Shown here: positions 7,101-17,700 of the stretch, piece by piece | Layout: each line of letters starts with the position of its first letter | Numbering within the stretch: position 1 is the first letter of the stretch | Position numbers and translations under genes: made by a program | Assembly (NCBI RefSeq): GCF_026544205.1 | Contig: NZ_JALNUI010000004.1 | Coordinates: 1-64,000, forward strand | DNA length: 64,000 nucleotides | Direction: 5' to 3' | Origin: Curtobacterium sp. GC_Cur_3 | GTDB taxonomy: Bacteria > Actinomycetota > Actinomycetes > Actinomycetales > Microbacteriaceae | The notes under the pieces: model-generated | Databases searched by the model: none | What the model was told of the DNA's origin: nothing | The model's input: only the letters and a program-made list of their open reading frames with translations

Positions 7101-10100
7101 GTGCGTTACCCGCTCACCTCGAACACCGACGGCGTCACCCCGTCGCCCTCCTTCCCCGCCGTCGAGCAGGGGATCCTCGCCTTCTGGAAGGGCGACGACA
7201 CCTTCCGCGCGTCGATCGAGGCCCGCAACGGCTGCGACGAGTGGGTCTTCTACGACGGCCCGCCCTTCGCGAACGGCCTGCCGCACTACGGGCACCTGCT
7301 CACCGGCTACGCGAAGGACGTCTTCCCGCGCTACCAGACCATGCGCGGCAAGCAGGTGCACCGCCGCTTCGGCTGGGACACGCACGGGCTCCCCGCCGAG
7401 CTCGAGGCCATGCGCCAGCTCGGCATCACGGAGAAGCACGAGATCGACACCATGGGCGTCGACGTCTTCAACGCCGCGGCGCGGAAGTCGGTGCTGCAGT
7501 ACACCGACGAGTGGCAGCAGTACGTCACCCGCCAGGCGCGCTGGGTCGACTTCGAGGACGACTACAAGACCCTCGACGTCACCTACATGGAGAGCGTGCT
7601 GTGGGCGTGGAAGCAGCTCTGGGACAAGGGGCTGGCGTACGAGGGCTTCCGGGTCCTGCCGTACTGCTGGAACGACCAGACCCCGCTCTCGAACCACGAG
7701 CTGCGCATGGACGACGACGTCTACCAGATGCGCCAGGACCAGTCCGTGACGGTGTCCTTCCCGCTGCAGGGGGCCCGCGCTTCCGAGCTCGGTCTGGACG
7801 GCGTGCGGGCGCTCGCCTGGACGACGACCCCGTGGACGCTCCCGACGAACGCCGCGCTGGCGGTCGGGCCGGCGGTCGCCTACGTGGTGCTTCCGGCTGG
7901 GCCGGGAGGCTCCGCTGACGGCGGCAGCGCCGGTTCTGACAGCTACATGCTCGCCGCCGACACCGTGGCCGCCTACGCGAAGGACCTCGGCTACGAGACG
8001 GCCGAGGCCGCTGTCGCGGCCGTCACGCGTGAGCTGCAGGGCCGCGAGCTCGACGGTGTCGAGTACGAGCGCCTGTTCGACCACCTCGCCGACACCGAGG
8101 GCATGGAGAACGGCTGGAAGATCCTGGTCGCGGACTACGTCGAGACGGGTGAGGGCACCGGCATCGTGCACCAGGCCCCGGCGTACGGCGCTGACGACCA
8201 AGAGGTCTGTGCCGCCGCCGGGATCCCCGTGGTGCTCTCCCTCGACGAGGGCGGCGTCTTCACGTCGCAGTTCGGCGACGTGGCCGGCCTGCTGTGGTCG
8301 GACGCGAACAAGCCACTGACCAAGGCCGTACGCGACGCCGGACGGCTCCTCCGCCAGGCGTCCTACGAGCACAGCTACCCGCACTGCTGGCGCTGCCGCA
8401 AGCCCCTCATCTACAAGGCCGTCTCGTCGTGGTTCGTCCGCGTCACCGAGATCCGCGACCGCATGGGCGAGCTGAACCAGGACATCACCTGGGTGCCGGA
8501 CAACGTCAAGGACGGCCAGTTCGGCAAGTGGGTCGGCAACGCCATCGACTGGTCGGTCTCCCGCAACCGCTACTTCGGCACGCCGATCCCGGTGTGGGTG
8601 TCCGACGACCCGGCGTACCCGCGGCAGGACGTCTACGGCTCACTGGCGGACATCGAGCGCGACTTCGGCCGCCTGCCGGTGGACGCCGAGGGCAACGTCG
8701 ACCTGCACCGCCCGTTCATCGACGACCTGACCCGCCCGAACCCCGACGACCCCACGGGGAACTCGACCATGCGCCGGATCTCCGACGTGTTCGACGTCTG
8801 GTTCGACTCCGGGTCGATGCCGTACGCCCAGGTGCACTACCCGTTCGAGAACCGTGAGTGGTTCGACACCCACAGCCCCGCCGACTTCATCGTCGAGTAC
8901 ATCGGGCAGACCCGCGGCTGGTTCTACGTCATGCACGCGCTCTCCACCGCGCTGTTCGACCGACCGGCGTTCACGAACGTCATCAGCCACGGCATCGTCC
9001 TCGGGTCCGACGGCCAGAAGATGTCGAAGTCGCTCCGCAACTACCCGGACGTCTCCGAGGTCTTCGACCGCGACGGCGCCGACGCGATGCGCTGGTTCCT
9101 GATGTCCTCGTCGGTGATCCGCGGCGGCAACCTCGTCGTCACCGAAGAGGGGATCCGCCAGGGCGTCCGCGAGTTCCTGCTGCCGTTCTGGTCGACGTAC
9201 TACTTCTTCACGCTGTACTCGAACGCCTCCGGCGCCGACGGCTACCAGGCATCGCGGCGCACGGACAGCACCGACGTCCTCGACCGGTACCTCCTCGCGA
9301 AGACCCGCGTGCTCGTCACCGACGTCACGACGCACCTCGACGCGCTCGACACACCGCTCGCGGCGCAGGCCATCCGCGACTTCGCCGACGTGCTCACGAA
9401 CTGGTACGTCCGCCGCTCGCGTGACAAGTTCTGGCTCGGCGCCGCGTCGTCGTCCTCGGCGAAGGACGCCTTCGACACGCTCTTCACGGTGCTCGAGACC
9501 CTCGCGCGGGTCGCGGCCCCGCTCGCACCCCTGGTGTCCGAGGAGATCTGGAAGGGCCTGACCGGCGGCCGCAGCGTGCACCTCACCGACTGGCCCGACG
9601 CCGCCGAGTTCCCCGCCGACGACGCCCTCGTCACGGGGATGGACCGCGTCCGGGACGTGGCCTCGAAGGGCCTCGCGCTCCGCAAGGCGACGGGCAAGCG
9701 TGTGCGCCTGCCGCTCGCCACGCTGACGCTCGTGCTGCCGGACAGCGACGCCGTCGAGCCGTTCACGGACATCCTCCGCGACGAGCTCAACGTCAAGCGG
9801 GTCGTGCTCGAGGCCCAGGCTGAGGAGTCGCTGGCGCAGTACGGCATCGAGCGCAAGCTCACCGTCAACGCCCGCGCTGCCGGCCCCCGCATCGGCAAGG
9901 CCGTGCAGCAGGTCATCCCGGCCGCCAAGAAGGGCGACTGGGTGGCGACCGACACCGGCGTGACCGTCGGTGGCATCGACCTCGTCGAGGGCGAGTACAC
10001 GCTCGACCTCACCGTCGCCGACGCCGCCACCGCGGTCGCGTTCCTCGACGGCGGCGGGTTCGTGGTGCTCGACACCGTGACCACGCCCGAGCTCGAGTCC

Positions 10101-10355
10101 GAGGGGCTCGCCCGCGACGTCGTCCGTGCCGTGCAGCAGGCCCGTCGTGACGCCGACCTCGACGTCAGCGACCGCATCGTCCTGACGCTCGGCGCCGACA
10201 CCGTGGCCGCGGACGCCGTCCGGACCCATCAGGACCTCATCGCGGGGGAGACCCTCGCAACGACCATCGACGTGGTGGAGACCACGTTCGCCGACGGCGA
10301 GGGCACCGTCGTCGGTGACGGTGCAAAGGTGTCCGTGGAGGTGGCACGCGCATGA
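7101..10355 (+). CDS. ileS: Isoleucine--tRNA ligase
   Basis: Charges tRNA-Ile with isoleucine in the cytoplasm using ATP. It has 1084 residues, the usual length of the longer, eukaryote-like IleS type. The HIGH-like motif is HYGH at residues 62-65 and KMSKS is at 640-644. [12 protein letters not shown] and WDTHGLPAE are typical of the enzyme, and a large CP1 editing domain lies between the motifs. I chose GTG 7101 because AGGAG sits five bases upstream and because upstream codons in this frame lie within the T-box RNA. A Gly-Ser-rich stretch near residues 270-280 coincides with a CCGGGAGGCTCC motif (7902-7913). The stop overlaps folC as ATGA. Confidence 0.97.
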   Translation: MRYPLTSNTDGVTPSPSFPAVEQGILAFWKGDDTFRASIEARNGCDEWVFYDGPPFANGLPHYGHLLTGYAKDVFPRYQTMRGKQVHRRFGWDTHGLPAELEAMRQLGITEKHEIDTMGVDVFNAAARKSVLQYTDEWQQYVTRQARWVDFEDDYKTLDVTYMESVLWAWKQLWDKGLAYEGFRVLPYCWNDQTPLSNHELRMDDDVYQMRQDQSVTVSFPLQGARASELGLDGVRALAWTTTPWTLPTNAALAVGPAVAYVVLPAGPGGSADGGSAGSDSYMLAADTVAAYAKDLGYETAEAAVAAVTRELQGRELDGVEYERLFDHLADTEGMENGWKILVADYVETGEGTGIVHQAPAYGADDQEVCAAAGIPVVLSLDEGGVFTSQFGDVAGLLWSDANKPLTKAVRDAGRLLRQASYEHSYPHCWRCRKPLIYKAVSSWFVRVTEIRDRMGELNQDITWVPDNVKDGQFGKWVGNAIDWSVSRNRYFGTPIPVWVSDDPAYPRQDVYGSLADIERDFGRLPVDAEGNVDLHRPFIDDLTRPNPDDPTGNSTMRRISDVFDVWFDSGSMPYAQVHYPFENREWFDTHSPADFIVEYIGQTRGWFYVMHALSTALFDRPAFTNVISHGIVLGSDGQKMSKSLRNYPDVSEVFDRDGADAMRWFLMSSSVIRGGNLVVTEEGIRQGVREFLLPFWSTYYFFTLYSNASGADGYQASRRTDSTDVLDRYLLAKTRVLVTDVTTHLDALDTPLAAQAIRDFADVLTNWYVRRSRDKFWLGAASSSSAKDAFDTLFTVLETLARVAAPLAPLVSEEIWKGLTGGRSVHLTDWPDAAEFPADDALVTGMDRVRDVASKGLALRKATGKRVRLPLATLTLVLPDSDAVEPFTDILRDELNVKRVVLEAQAEESLAQYGIERKLTVNARAAGPRIGKAVQQVIPAAKKGDWVATDTGVTVGGIDLVEGEYTLDLTVADAATAVAFLDGGGFVVLDTVTTPELESEGLARDVVRAVQQARRDADLDVSDRIVLTLGADTVAADAVRTHQDLIAGETLATTIDVVETTFADGEGTVVGDGAKVSVEVARA

Positions 10356-11830
10356 GCGACAGCAACCACGACCAGCACGACGACGGTCAGGACGACGGCA
10401 TCCGCCACGACGCCGACGGGATCGAGATCCCCGTCGGACCGTCCGGTGACACCAACCCGGCCGAGTCCGTGCCGTTCGGCGGGGACGACGACGAGGTCAA
10501 GCGCGTCGAGGCCGCCCTGTACGCCAGGATCGGCGAGCAGTCGCCCGAGCACCGGCTGACCGCGACCCGGCGCGCCGTCGAGCTCCTCGGCGACCCGCAC
10601 CTGGCGTACCCGGTCATCCACATCACCGGCACGAACGGCAAGACCTCGACCGCCCGGATGGCCGAGAGCATCATCCGCGCGCACGGACTCCGCACCGGAC
10701 TCATGACGAGCCCACACCTGGTGTCGATCCGGGAGCGCATCGTCATCGACGGCGAACCCATCGCGGCCGACCGCCTCGTCGAGAACTGGGACGACATCAC
10801 CCCGATCCTCGACATGACCGACGCCGAGCTCACCGCCAAGGGCGAGCTCCCGCTGACGTTCTTCGAGGCCCTGACGGTGCTCGCCCTGGCGTGCTTCGCC
10901 GAGGCGCCCGTCGACGTCGCCGTGATCGAGGTCGGCATGGGCGGCGAGTGGGACTCCACCAACGTCGTCCAGAGCCAGGTGCAGGTGTTCACCCCGATCG
11001 CCATCGACCACGCCAAGCAGCTCGGCAACACCGTCGCCGAGATCGCCCGGACCAAGTCGGGGATCATCAAGCCGTCCTCGGCGGTCGTGTCGAGCGCGCA
11101 GGTGCCGGAGGCGCTCGCCGAGCTCGAGCGGGCCGCCGAGCTCACCGAGTCGTCCCTGGCAGTCGAGGGCAAGGGCTTCAGCGTGCTCGACGTCACCCCG
11201 GCCGTCGGTGGCCAGCTCATCACCGTGCAGGGCGTGGCCGGGCGCTACGACGACCTCTTCCTGCCGCTGTTCGGCGCGCACCAGGCCCACAACGCCGCCG
11301 TCGCCATCGCCGCGGTCGAGTCGTTCATCGGGCGCGGGTCGCAGCCGCTCGACCAGGACGTCCTCAGCGAGGGGCTCGCCGGCGCCACCAGTCCCGGTCG
11401 CCTGCAGCCCATCGCCCAGGACCCGACCGTCGTGGTCGACGCCGCGCACAACCCCCATGGCGCGAAGGCCCTCGCCGAGGCGCTGCCGGTCGCGTTCCCC
11501 TCCGGACACGTCGTCGGCGTGGTCGGCATCCTCGCCGACAAGGACGCGCGCGGGTTCGTCCGGGCGCTCCGGGACACCGTCCGGACGTTCGTCGTGACCC
11601 AGCCGCCGGGGGAGCGGGCGCTCGACGCCGACGCCTTCGCGCGGATCGTGGTCGACGAGGTCGGCGGCGACCGCGTCGTCGTCGAGCCGGTGCTCGCGCA
11701 GGCCCTGCAGGAGGCCCGCGACCTCGCGGACGAGGACGACGCCGACGACGCCATGGTGCTCGTCGCCGGGTCGATCGTCATGGTGGGCGCCGTCATGGAG
11801 CTGGTCCACCGGGAAGGCGGGGCGAAGTGA
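10352..11830 (+). CDS. folC: Bifunctional folylpolyglutamate synthase/dihydrofolate synthase
   Basis: Adds glutamate to dihydropteroate and to folates in the ATP-dependent final steps of folate synthesis. It has 492 residues. The Mur-ligase-type P-loop [13 protein letters not shown] lies near residue 90. [12 protein letters not shown] and the central [14 protein letters not shown] block are family hallmarks. The first 50 residues are acidic and poorly conserved, so a later start is conceivable, but the ATG overlaps the ileS stop as ATGA and no better start is seen. It is followed with overlap by a DUF4233 gene and ndk, a conserved actinobacterial order. Confidence 0.95.
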   Translation: MSDSNHDQHDDGQDDGIRHDADGIEIPVGPSGDTNPAESVPFGGDDDEVKRVEAALYARIGEQSPEHRLTATRRAVELLGDPHLAYPVIHITGTNGKTSTARMAESIIRAHGLRTGLMTSPHLVSIRERIVIDGEPIAADRLVENWDDITPILDMTDAELTAKGELPLTFFEALTVLALACFAEAPVDVAVIEVGMGGEWDSTNVVQSQVQVFTPIAIDHAKQLGNTVAEIARTKSGIIKPSSAVVSSAQVPEALAELERAAELTESSLAVEGKGFSVLDVTPAVGGQLITVQGVAGRYDDLFLPLFGAHQAHNAAVAIAAVESFIGRGSQPLDQDVLSEGLAGATSPGRLQPIAQDPTVVVDAAHNPHGAKALAEALPVAFPSGHVVGVVGILADKDARGFVRALRDTVRTFVVTQPPGERALDADAFARIVVDEVGGDRVVVEPVLAQALQEARDLADEDDADDAMVLVAGSIVMVGAVMELVHREGGAK

Positions 11831-12243
11831 CGGACGCAGGGGGAGCCTCCCGGCCGGGTCGACAGCCGCGCACGCGGCGACCGCGACGCGACCGCGGAGC
11901 CCAGGAGAGCCTGCTCTCCATCACGCTCGTGCTCGAGGCGATCATGTTCTTCTTCCCGATGCTCGTCGTGTTCGGCAAGCACACCCTGCCCGCCGGAGTG
12001 GCCTTCGGTGGCGGCCTCGCGGCCATCGTCGTGCTGGCGCTCGCGTCGCGTCTGACCGGCAGTCGTGCCGGTGTATGGTTCGGGTGGCTGCTCCAGGCGG
12101 CCATCCTCGCGACCGGCTTCATCGAGCCGTTCATGTTCGCGGTGGGCGTGGTGTTCCTGGCGCTGTGGGTGTTCTGCTTCGCCAAGGGCGCGCAGCTCGA
12201 CCGCCAGAACGCCGCTGCACGACGTGCCGCCGCCGAGGACTGA
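11827..12243 (+). CDS. DUF4233 domain membrane protein
   Basis: Function unknown. It has 138 residues. A basic, probably disordered N-terminus is followed by three to four hydrophobic segments: LSITLVLEAIMFFFPMLVVF, AFGGGLAAIVVLALAS, GVWFGWLLQAAILATGFI and FMFAVGVVFLALWVFCFA. The gene between folC and ndk in actinobacteria belongs to this family, and position and topology match. The GTG start overlaps the folC stop (GTGA). The N-terminal codons contain a GGGAGCCTCCCGGCCGGG motif at 11841-11858 that recurs around the window. Confidence 0.82.
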   Translation: MTDAGGASRPGRQPRTRRPRRDRGAQESLLSITLVLEAIMFFFPMLVVFGKHTLPAGVAFGGGLAAIVVLALASRLTGSRAGVWFGWLLQAAILATGFIEPFMFAVGVVFLALWVFCFAKGAQLDRQNAAARRAAAED

Positions 12244-12277
12244 TCCCATCCACCCCCGAACTCCAGGGAGCACCGCT

Positions 12278-12697
12278 GTGTCCGACTTCGAAGAGACCCT
12301 CGTCCTCGTCAAGCCCGACGGCGTCGCCCGCCAGCTCACCGGTGAGGTCCTGCGCCGCATCGAGGCCAAGGGCTACGAGATCGTCGACCTCAAGATGCTG
12401 ACCGCCCCGCGTGACCTCCTCGACGCGCACTACGAGGAGCACCAGGGCAAGCCGTTCTTCGAGCCGCTCGTCGAGTTCATGCAGTCCGGCCCGGTCGTCG
12501 CCGTGCGCGTCGCCGGCAACGGCGTCATCGCGGGCTTCCGCTCGCTCGCCGGCACCACCGACCCGACCTCGGCCGCGCCCGGCACCATCCGCGGTGACCT
12601 CGGCCGTGACTGGGGCCTCAAGGTGCAGCAGAACCTGGTGCACGGCTCCGACAGCGCCGAGTCGGCCGCCCGCGAGCTGGGCCTCTGGTTCTCCTGA
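12278..12697 (+). CDS. ndk: Nucleoside diphosphate kinase
   Basis: Transfers the terminal phosphate from ATP to other nucleoside diphosphates through a phosphohistidine, keeping NTP and dNTP pools balanced. It has 139 residues, standard length. ETLVLVKPDGVARQL opens the protein and the catalytic histidine is His122 in NLVHGSDSAES. GTG 12278 is preceded by AGGGAG at 12265-12270. It is the last gene of the ileS-folC-DUF4233-ndk group and is followed by a strong terminator. Confidence 0.97.
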   Translation: MSDFEETLVLVKPDGVARQLTGEVLRRIEAKGYEIVDLKMLTAPRDLLDAHYEEHQGKPFFEPLVEFMQSGPVVAVRVAGNGVIAGFRSLAGTTDPTSAAPGTIRGDLGRDWGLKVQQNLVHGSDSAESAARELGLWFS

Positions 12698-12716
12698 CGC
12701 ATCGCGCACCCGCGAA

Positions 12717-12759
12717 CGACGAAGGCCCCCACACTCACTGAGTGCGGGGGCCTTCGTCG
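12717..12759. terminator. Bidirectional hairpin terminator between ndk and the DsbA-like gene
   Basis: GACGAAGGCCCCC pairs with GGGGGCCTTCGTC around a short loop containing a small ACTCACTGAGT dyad. The hairpin sits between two convergent genes and is near-symmetrical, so it can serve both. The CTTCGTCGT tail on each strand is a weak T-run, typical of high-GC terminators. Confidence 0.85.
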
Positions 12760-12765
12760 TGCGGG

Positions 12766-13632
12766 CTACTTGGTCGAGCCGCCGTTCTGCTCGACGAACG
12801 CGGCGAAGGAGTCGGTGTCGCTCCAGGCGCTGGTGTTGTCGGCGTTGTACTGCTTGCCGTTGACGATGACCGTCGGGGTGCCGGTGAGCTTCGGGACGTC
12901 CGAGTTCGCGAGGGGCTCGGTGAGCACGCGGTTCGTGGCGTCGGCGACCCAGTTGGCGAAGCGCTGGTCCGTGATGCAGGACGCGACGTCCTTGTTGGTG
13001 GCACCGGCGCCCTCGGCGATGTCCGCGAGCTTCTGGTTCGTCAGGCCGCGGGTGCTCTCGGACGGCTGGTTGGCGTAGAAGGCCGTGTTGACGTCGAGGA
13101 AGGCGTCGGGGTCGTAGTTCGCGACACAGGCCGCAGCGGCGGCGGCACGGGTCGAGTACTTCGAGCCGAGCGAGACGCGGTCGAGCAGGTTGAACGGGTG
13201 GATCTCGAGCGTGGCCGAGCCGTCCTGCACCCACTTCTTGATCTGCGGCATGTTGCCGGTCTCGAACTGGTTGCAGACGGGGCACATGTAGTCCTCGTAC
13301 ACCGTGATGTTCGCGACCGAGCTGTCCTGCTTGGTGGCGGTCGGCTTGCCCTTCTCCGGGATCGCCTTCGTCTCGACGGGGACGATCTTGCCGTTCTGCC
13401 CCTGCAGCACGATGCCGTCGCTCGCCATGTTCTTCGGCCCCGGGCCCGCCGGCTGCACCGAGTTCGCGATGACCAGCACCACGACCGCGACGATCGCCAG
13501 GGCCCCGACGATGATGCCGCTGATCGTCAGCGTGCGGTTGCGGCGCCTGCGGGCCTGGTCCTTCGCGCGCTGGGCGGCGGCGCGCTCGCGGGCCGCGTTC
13601 CTGCGAGCCTTCTTGCTCTCGTTGTCGCTCAT
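12766..13632 (-). CDS. Membrane-anchored DsbA-like thiol:disulfide oxidoreductase
   Basis: Likely introduces or isomerises disulfides in exported proteins. It has 288 residues. A highly basic cytoplasmic tail (residues 1-34) and a single membrane segment (about 36-57) are followed by an outside thioredoxin fold with active site CPVC at 117-120. The C-terminal GTPTVIVNG contains the cis-proline expected opposite the active site. I chose ATG 13632, where the basic tail begins; codons upstream are not conserved-looking. A perfect 14-bp dyad, GGTGACACGTCACC at 13700-13713, lies upstream and could be an operator. The VKOR protein encoded just upstream on the same strand is the probable re-oxidising partner. 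Confidence 0.92.
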   Translation of the reverse strand: MSDNESKKARRNAARERAAAQRAKDQARRRRNRTLTISGIIVGALAIVAVVVLVIANSVQPAGPGPKNMASDGIVLQGQNGKIVPVETKAIPEKGKPTATKQDSSVANITVYEDYMCPVCNQFETGNMPQIKKWVQDGSATLEIHPFNLLDRVSLGSKYSTRAAAAAACVANYDPDAFLDVNTAFYANQPSESTRGLTNQKLADIAEGAGATNKDVASCITDQRFANWVADATNRVLTEPLANSDVPKLTGTPTVIVNGKQYNADNTSAWSDTDSFAAFVEQNGGSTK

Positions 13633-13723
13633 CGGGAACGAGCGTAACGGCTGCCGACGCGCCGACGCGGCGTCCTGGCTGAGAAGAGCCCAGGAATCGG
13701 GTGACACGTCACCGAGTTCGCAT

Positions 13724-13810
13724 CGGCGTGCGCGTCAGGAGAACACCGGCGTGCGCGTCAGGAGAACCGGTCGTCCGGGCCACGGGACCCGGCGTCCGCG
13801 TCACAGGAAC
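13724..13810. repeat. Three short direct repeats upstream of the DsbA-like gene
   Basis: CGGCGTGCGCGTCAGGAGAAC occurs at 13724-13744 and exactly again at 13747-13767. A degenerate third copy at 13790-13810 (CGGCGTCCGCGTCACAGGAAC) overlaps the stop codon and last codons of the VKOR gene. The copies are between a 3' end and a downstream start on the same strand. No function is evident; they could be protein-binding iterons or slippage products. Confidence 0.75.
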
Positions 13811-14400
13811 GACAGGACCGTGGGGAACTTGATCAGGATCGTCACCACGATGAAGAGGTAGTTCGCCAGGGGGAACGCCCAGCAGAACGGCAGCAGCGCC
13901 CGGCCGATGCGACGTCCACCGTCACCGAACGTGCCCCGGGACAGGTTCCAGATCGTGAACACCCAGAACATCGGGATCGTCATCGCCCACACGAGCATGC
14001 ACCACGGGCAGAGCGCGCCGATGAACCAGACGGTCTGCGTGAAGAGCCACGTGACGAACACCCACGCCAGGAACACGCCGGCGTTGAACGCGATCCAGAA
14101 CCACCTGGTGCCGCGGAACCCGGCGAGCAGCACCACGCCCACGGCGATCGGTGCCACGAAGCCCATCACGCCGATGAGCGGGTTCGGGAAGCCGAGGAGG
14201 TGCCCCTGCGCGCTCGTCATGACGTCCGAGCAGTTCACGAAGGGACTGACGTCGCAGGAGAGCACCGCCTTCGGGTTCTCGTACTTCGCGAACTCGTCGA
14301 GGACCAGGCGGAACGCCGCGTAGAGCGCGACGACGCCGGTGACGAGGAGCAGGATCGCGATCGCGACGGGACGACGGGTGGTGGGTGCTGTCGTGGTCAC
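13801..14400 (-). CDS. Vitamin K epoxide reductase (VKOR) family protein
   Basis: Integral membrane quinone-linked oxidase expected to re-oxidise a DsbA-type partner, doing the job of DsbB. It has 199 residues with five hydrophobic segments. The quinone-site pair is CPWC at residues 131-134, and the loop cysteines are Cys49 and Cys57 in VLSCDVSPFVNCSD. This four-cysteine pattern is that of bacterial VKOR. The GTG at 14400 is the best start. It lies upstream of, and in the same orientation as, the DsbA-like gene, a common actinobacterial pairing. Confidence 0.93.
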   Translation of the reverse strand: MTTTAPTTRRPVAIAILLLVTGVVALYAAFRLVLDEFAKYENPKAVLSCDVSPFVNCSDVMTSAQGHLLGFPNPLIGVMGFVAPIAVGVVLLAGFRGTRWFWIAFNAGVFLAWVFVTWLFTQTVWFIGALCPWCMLVWAMTIPMFWVFTIWNLSRGTFGDGGRRIGRALLPFCWAFPLANYLFIVVTILIKFPTVLSFL

Positions 14401-14728
14401 GGCGTCATCATGACACGGGCCTCCGACCGTTCTCCGTCGTCGCGTGCGACAATGACAGTCGTCGCACGGCCGATCCGTGTGACGACGAGAGCTTTCCGGG
14501 CGACAGCCCGGACGAACAAGGCACGGTGACAGCGTGCCGTGACCGGACGACGCGTCACTTCCGACGCCGGACCGGGTGGGGCCGGGTGCTCCGCTCGGGC
14601 GGACACGAGATGTCGACGCCGGACGGTCACTGACCAGCGAGTGCGGGTGGCGTGGCCGCCGCCCGCCACAACCACAGAGTTCCCGCCACCCGACAGGGCC
14701 AGCGCGGGGTCGAGGAGTGCACCAGTCC
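14401..14728 (+). other. Long 5' leader region of rne
   Basis: No gene is evident in these 328 bases. GACAAT near 14449 could be a -10 box, which would give a leader of about 270 bases. The stretch has several G+C-rich dyads, for example GGCACGGTGACAGCGTGCC near 14519-14537. Long structured leaders are known for RNase E genes, where they allow autoregulation; that role here is inference. GAGGAG at 14712-14717 is the ribosome site. Confidence 0.4.
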
Positions 14729-17700
14729 ATGGTGGAGCAGAGCGAACACAACGCGAACGACAACAACGACGACGCACCGAAGCGACGGGGCCGCCTGTTC
14801 GGCGGACGCCGCGCCCGGTCGGGGCAGCAGACCGCCGGGGGCGTCCCGACGTCCACGGACGCGGTCGAGACCACCGGGGCGTCCGAGCCGAGCGCACCGG
14901 AGCAGGCCGCGACGGAGACGACCGAGCCGGTCGTGACCGATTCGGTCTCCGTGCAGGTCGACGTGCAGACCGGCGCGACCGCGGTGGCCCACGACGTCAG
15001 CACCCTCACCGGTGACCTGCCGGTCGTGGACGCCGAGGCGGTCGCCGCCCAGGCAGCCGACGCCGAGGTCGCCGCGGTGGCCGAGGCCGCCGGAGCGGAC
15101 GACGCGCCCGAGACCGCCGTGGCCGACGCCGCTGCACTGGCGGACGAGCTGGCGACGACCCCGGAGCAGAGCACGGGTGCCGCGACGGAGGCCAGCACGG
15201 TCGCCGCGACGGGGGCCACCACGGCCGCCGCGACGGAGACCAGCACGGTCGCCGCGACGGGGGCCACCACGGCCGCCGCCCGCAACGCGCTCCGCTGGTC
15301 CGACGAGGACGGCGACACCGAGGCCGACGACGAGACCCCGACGGACTCGGACACGGCCGCGACCGACGAGCCCGCCGCGCCCGCGACCCCCGCGGCCGAG
15401 GCCCCCAAGGCGACCTCCACCCTCAGCCTGATCTTCCACGCCCCGGTCCTGCCGGAGCTCCCCGTCCGCGGCGCCCGGTCCGACCGGGACGACCGCTGGG
15501 ACGAGGACGACGACCAGGAGTCCGGCAGCCGTCGTCGCACCCGTCGTCGTGGCAGCAGCGCCGACCGTGAGCCCCGCGAGCCGCGCGACCACCAGGAGCC
15601 CCGCCGCCGCGAGGTCGAGTACATCACCGAGCCCCAGAAGGTGAAGGGCTCCACCCGTCTCGAGGCCAAGAAGCAGCGTCGCCGCGACGGCCGTGACGCC
15701 GGCCGCCGTCGCCAGGTCGTGACCGAGGACGAGTTCCTCGCCCGCCGCGAGAGCGTCGACCGCCAGATGATCGTCCGCTCCAGCGCGGAGAAGATCGAGA
15801 TCGGCGTCATCGAGGACAACGTCCTCGCCGAGCACTACGTCACCAAGTCGCACAACGTGTCGCTCATCGGCAACGTCTACCTCGGCAAGGTGCAGAACGT
15901 CCTCCCGTCGATGGAGGCCGCCTTCGTCGACATCGGCCGCGGCCGCAACGCCGTGCTCTACGCCGGTGAGGTCGACTGGAACTCCGTCGAGACCGGCAAC
16001 CACGGCCGCCGCATCGAGGCAGCGCTCAAGCCGGGCGACAAGGTCCTCGTGCAGGTCACGAAGGACCCGGTCGGCCACAAGGGCGCCCGCCTGACCAGCC
16101 AGGTCTCGCTGCCCGGTCGCTACCTCGTCTACGTGCCGAACGGCTCGATGAACGGCATCTCGCGGAAGCTCCCGGACACCGAGCGCGCCCGCCTGAAGAA
16201 GATCCTCAAGGCGGTCCTGCCCGAGCACGCCGGCGTCATCGTCCGCACCGCGGCCGAGGGCGCCACCGAGGAGCAGCTGACGCGCGACGTCCAGCGCCTC
16301 ACCGCGCAGTGGGAGGCCATCCAGAAGAAGGTCGCTGTCGGCCAGGCGCCGGTCATGCTCCACTCGGAGCCCGACCTGCTCGTGAAGATCGTCCGCGACG
16401 TCTTCAACGAGGACTTCACGAAGCTCATCATCGACGGCGACGCCGCCCGCGAGACGATCGAGGAGTACCTCGACGCCGTCGCGCCCGACCTCAAGGACCG
16501 CGTCGAGCTCTACGACGGCCCGGACTCCTTCGAGGAGCACCGCCTCAACGAGCAGGTCGAGAAGGCCCTGGACCGCAAGGTCTGGCTGCCCTCGGGTGGT
16601 TCGCTCGTCATCGACCGCACCGAGGCCATGACCGTGGTCGACGTCAACACGGGCAAGTTCGTCGGTTCCGGGGGCAACCTCGAGGAGACCGTCACGAAGA
16701 ACAACCTCGAGGCCGCCGAGGAGATCGTCCGTCAGCTCCGGCTGCGGGACATCGGCGGGATCATCGTCGTCGACTTCATCGACATGGTGCTCGAGTCGAA
16801 CCGTGACCTCGTCCTGCGTCGTCTCGTCGAGTGCCTCAGCCGCGACCGCACGAAGCACCAGGTCGCCGAGGTCACCTCGCTCGGCCTCGTGCAGATGACC
16901 CGCAAGAAGATCGGTGTCGGCCTGCGCGAGTCCCTCGACGAGGTCAACGCGAAGGTCAACGACAACAACGCCGACCCCGGTCCCTCCAAGGGGCGTCGCA
17001 AGGGGCGTGGCAACGGCTCCGAGGGTGCGTCCTCGGCCGGCAGCTCGAACGGGCCGCGCGGCAACGGCAACGGGAACGGCAACGGGTCCGGGTCGAACGG
17101 CTCCGGCGGCGAGCAGAAGGCGTCGCACGCACACCAGATCACGGACGACGTGAAGCACGCGCTGTCCCGGATCGCCGCGTCGACCATCGGCCACGAGGAG
17201 CCGGCCGCGTCGCCGACCGCTCCCGAGTCGTCGTCGTCCCCGGCTTCGGCACCCGCCGCACCCGCCGCACCGGCAGCGTCGGCGGCCCCCGCGGCCGCCG
17301 ATGCCCCCGAGACGTCGACCGAGGGTGGCCCCAAGCGCCGTCGTCGTCGCGGTGGTCGTGCCAGCTCCGAGCAGAGCGCCCCGGCATCGACCGACGGCGT
17401 CCTGACGCTGCCGGCCCCGGCCGCCGCCACCGCCGCCCCGGCGGTCGCTCCCACCGAGCGCACCGCCGCGTCGACCGAGGCCCCGGCCGCGACCACGCCG
17501 GCCGCGACCACGCCGACGGCCGACGCAGCGACCGCGCCGGCACCCGAGCCGTCGACCCCGTCGACCCCGCCGACCCGTCGTCGGGCGTCCTCGTCCGCCA
17601 CGGTCACCCCGGCCGACACCACGGTCGCCATCCTCGACATCCCCGTCGCGGTCACGAAGCGCGAGCCCCGCAAGGCACCCGACGCGGACTCCCTCCTCGA

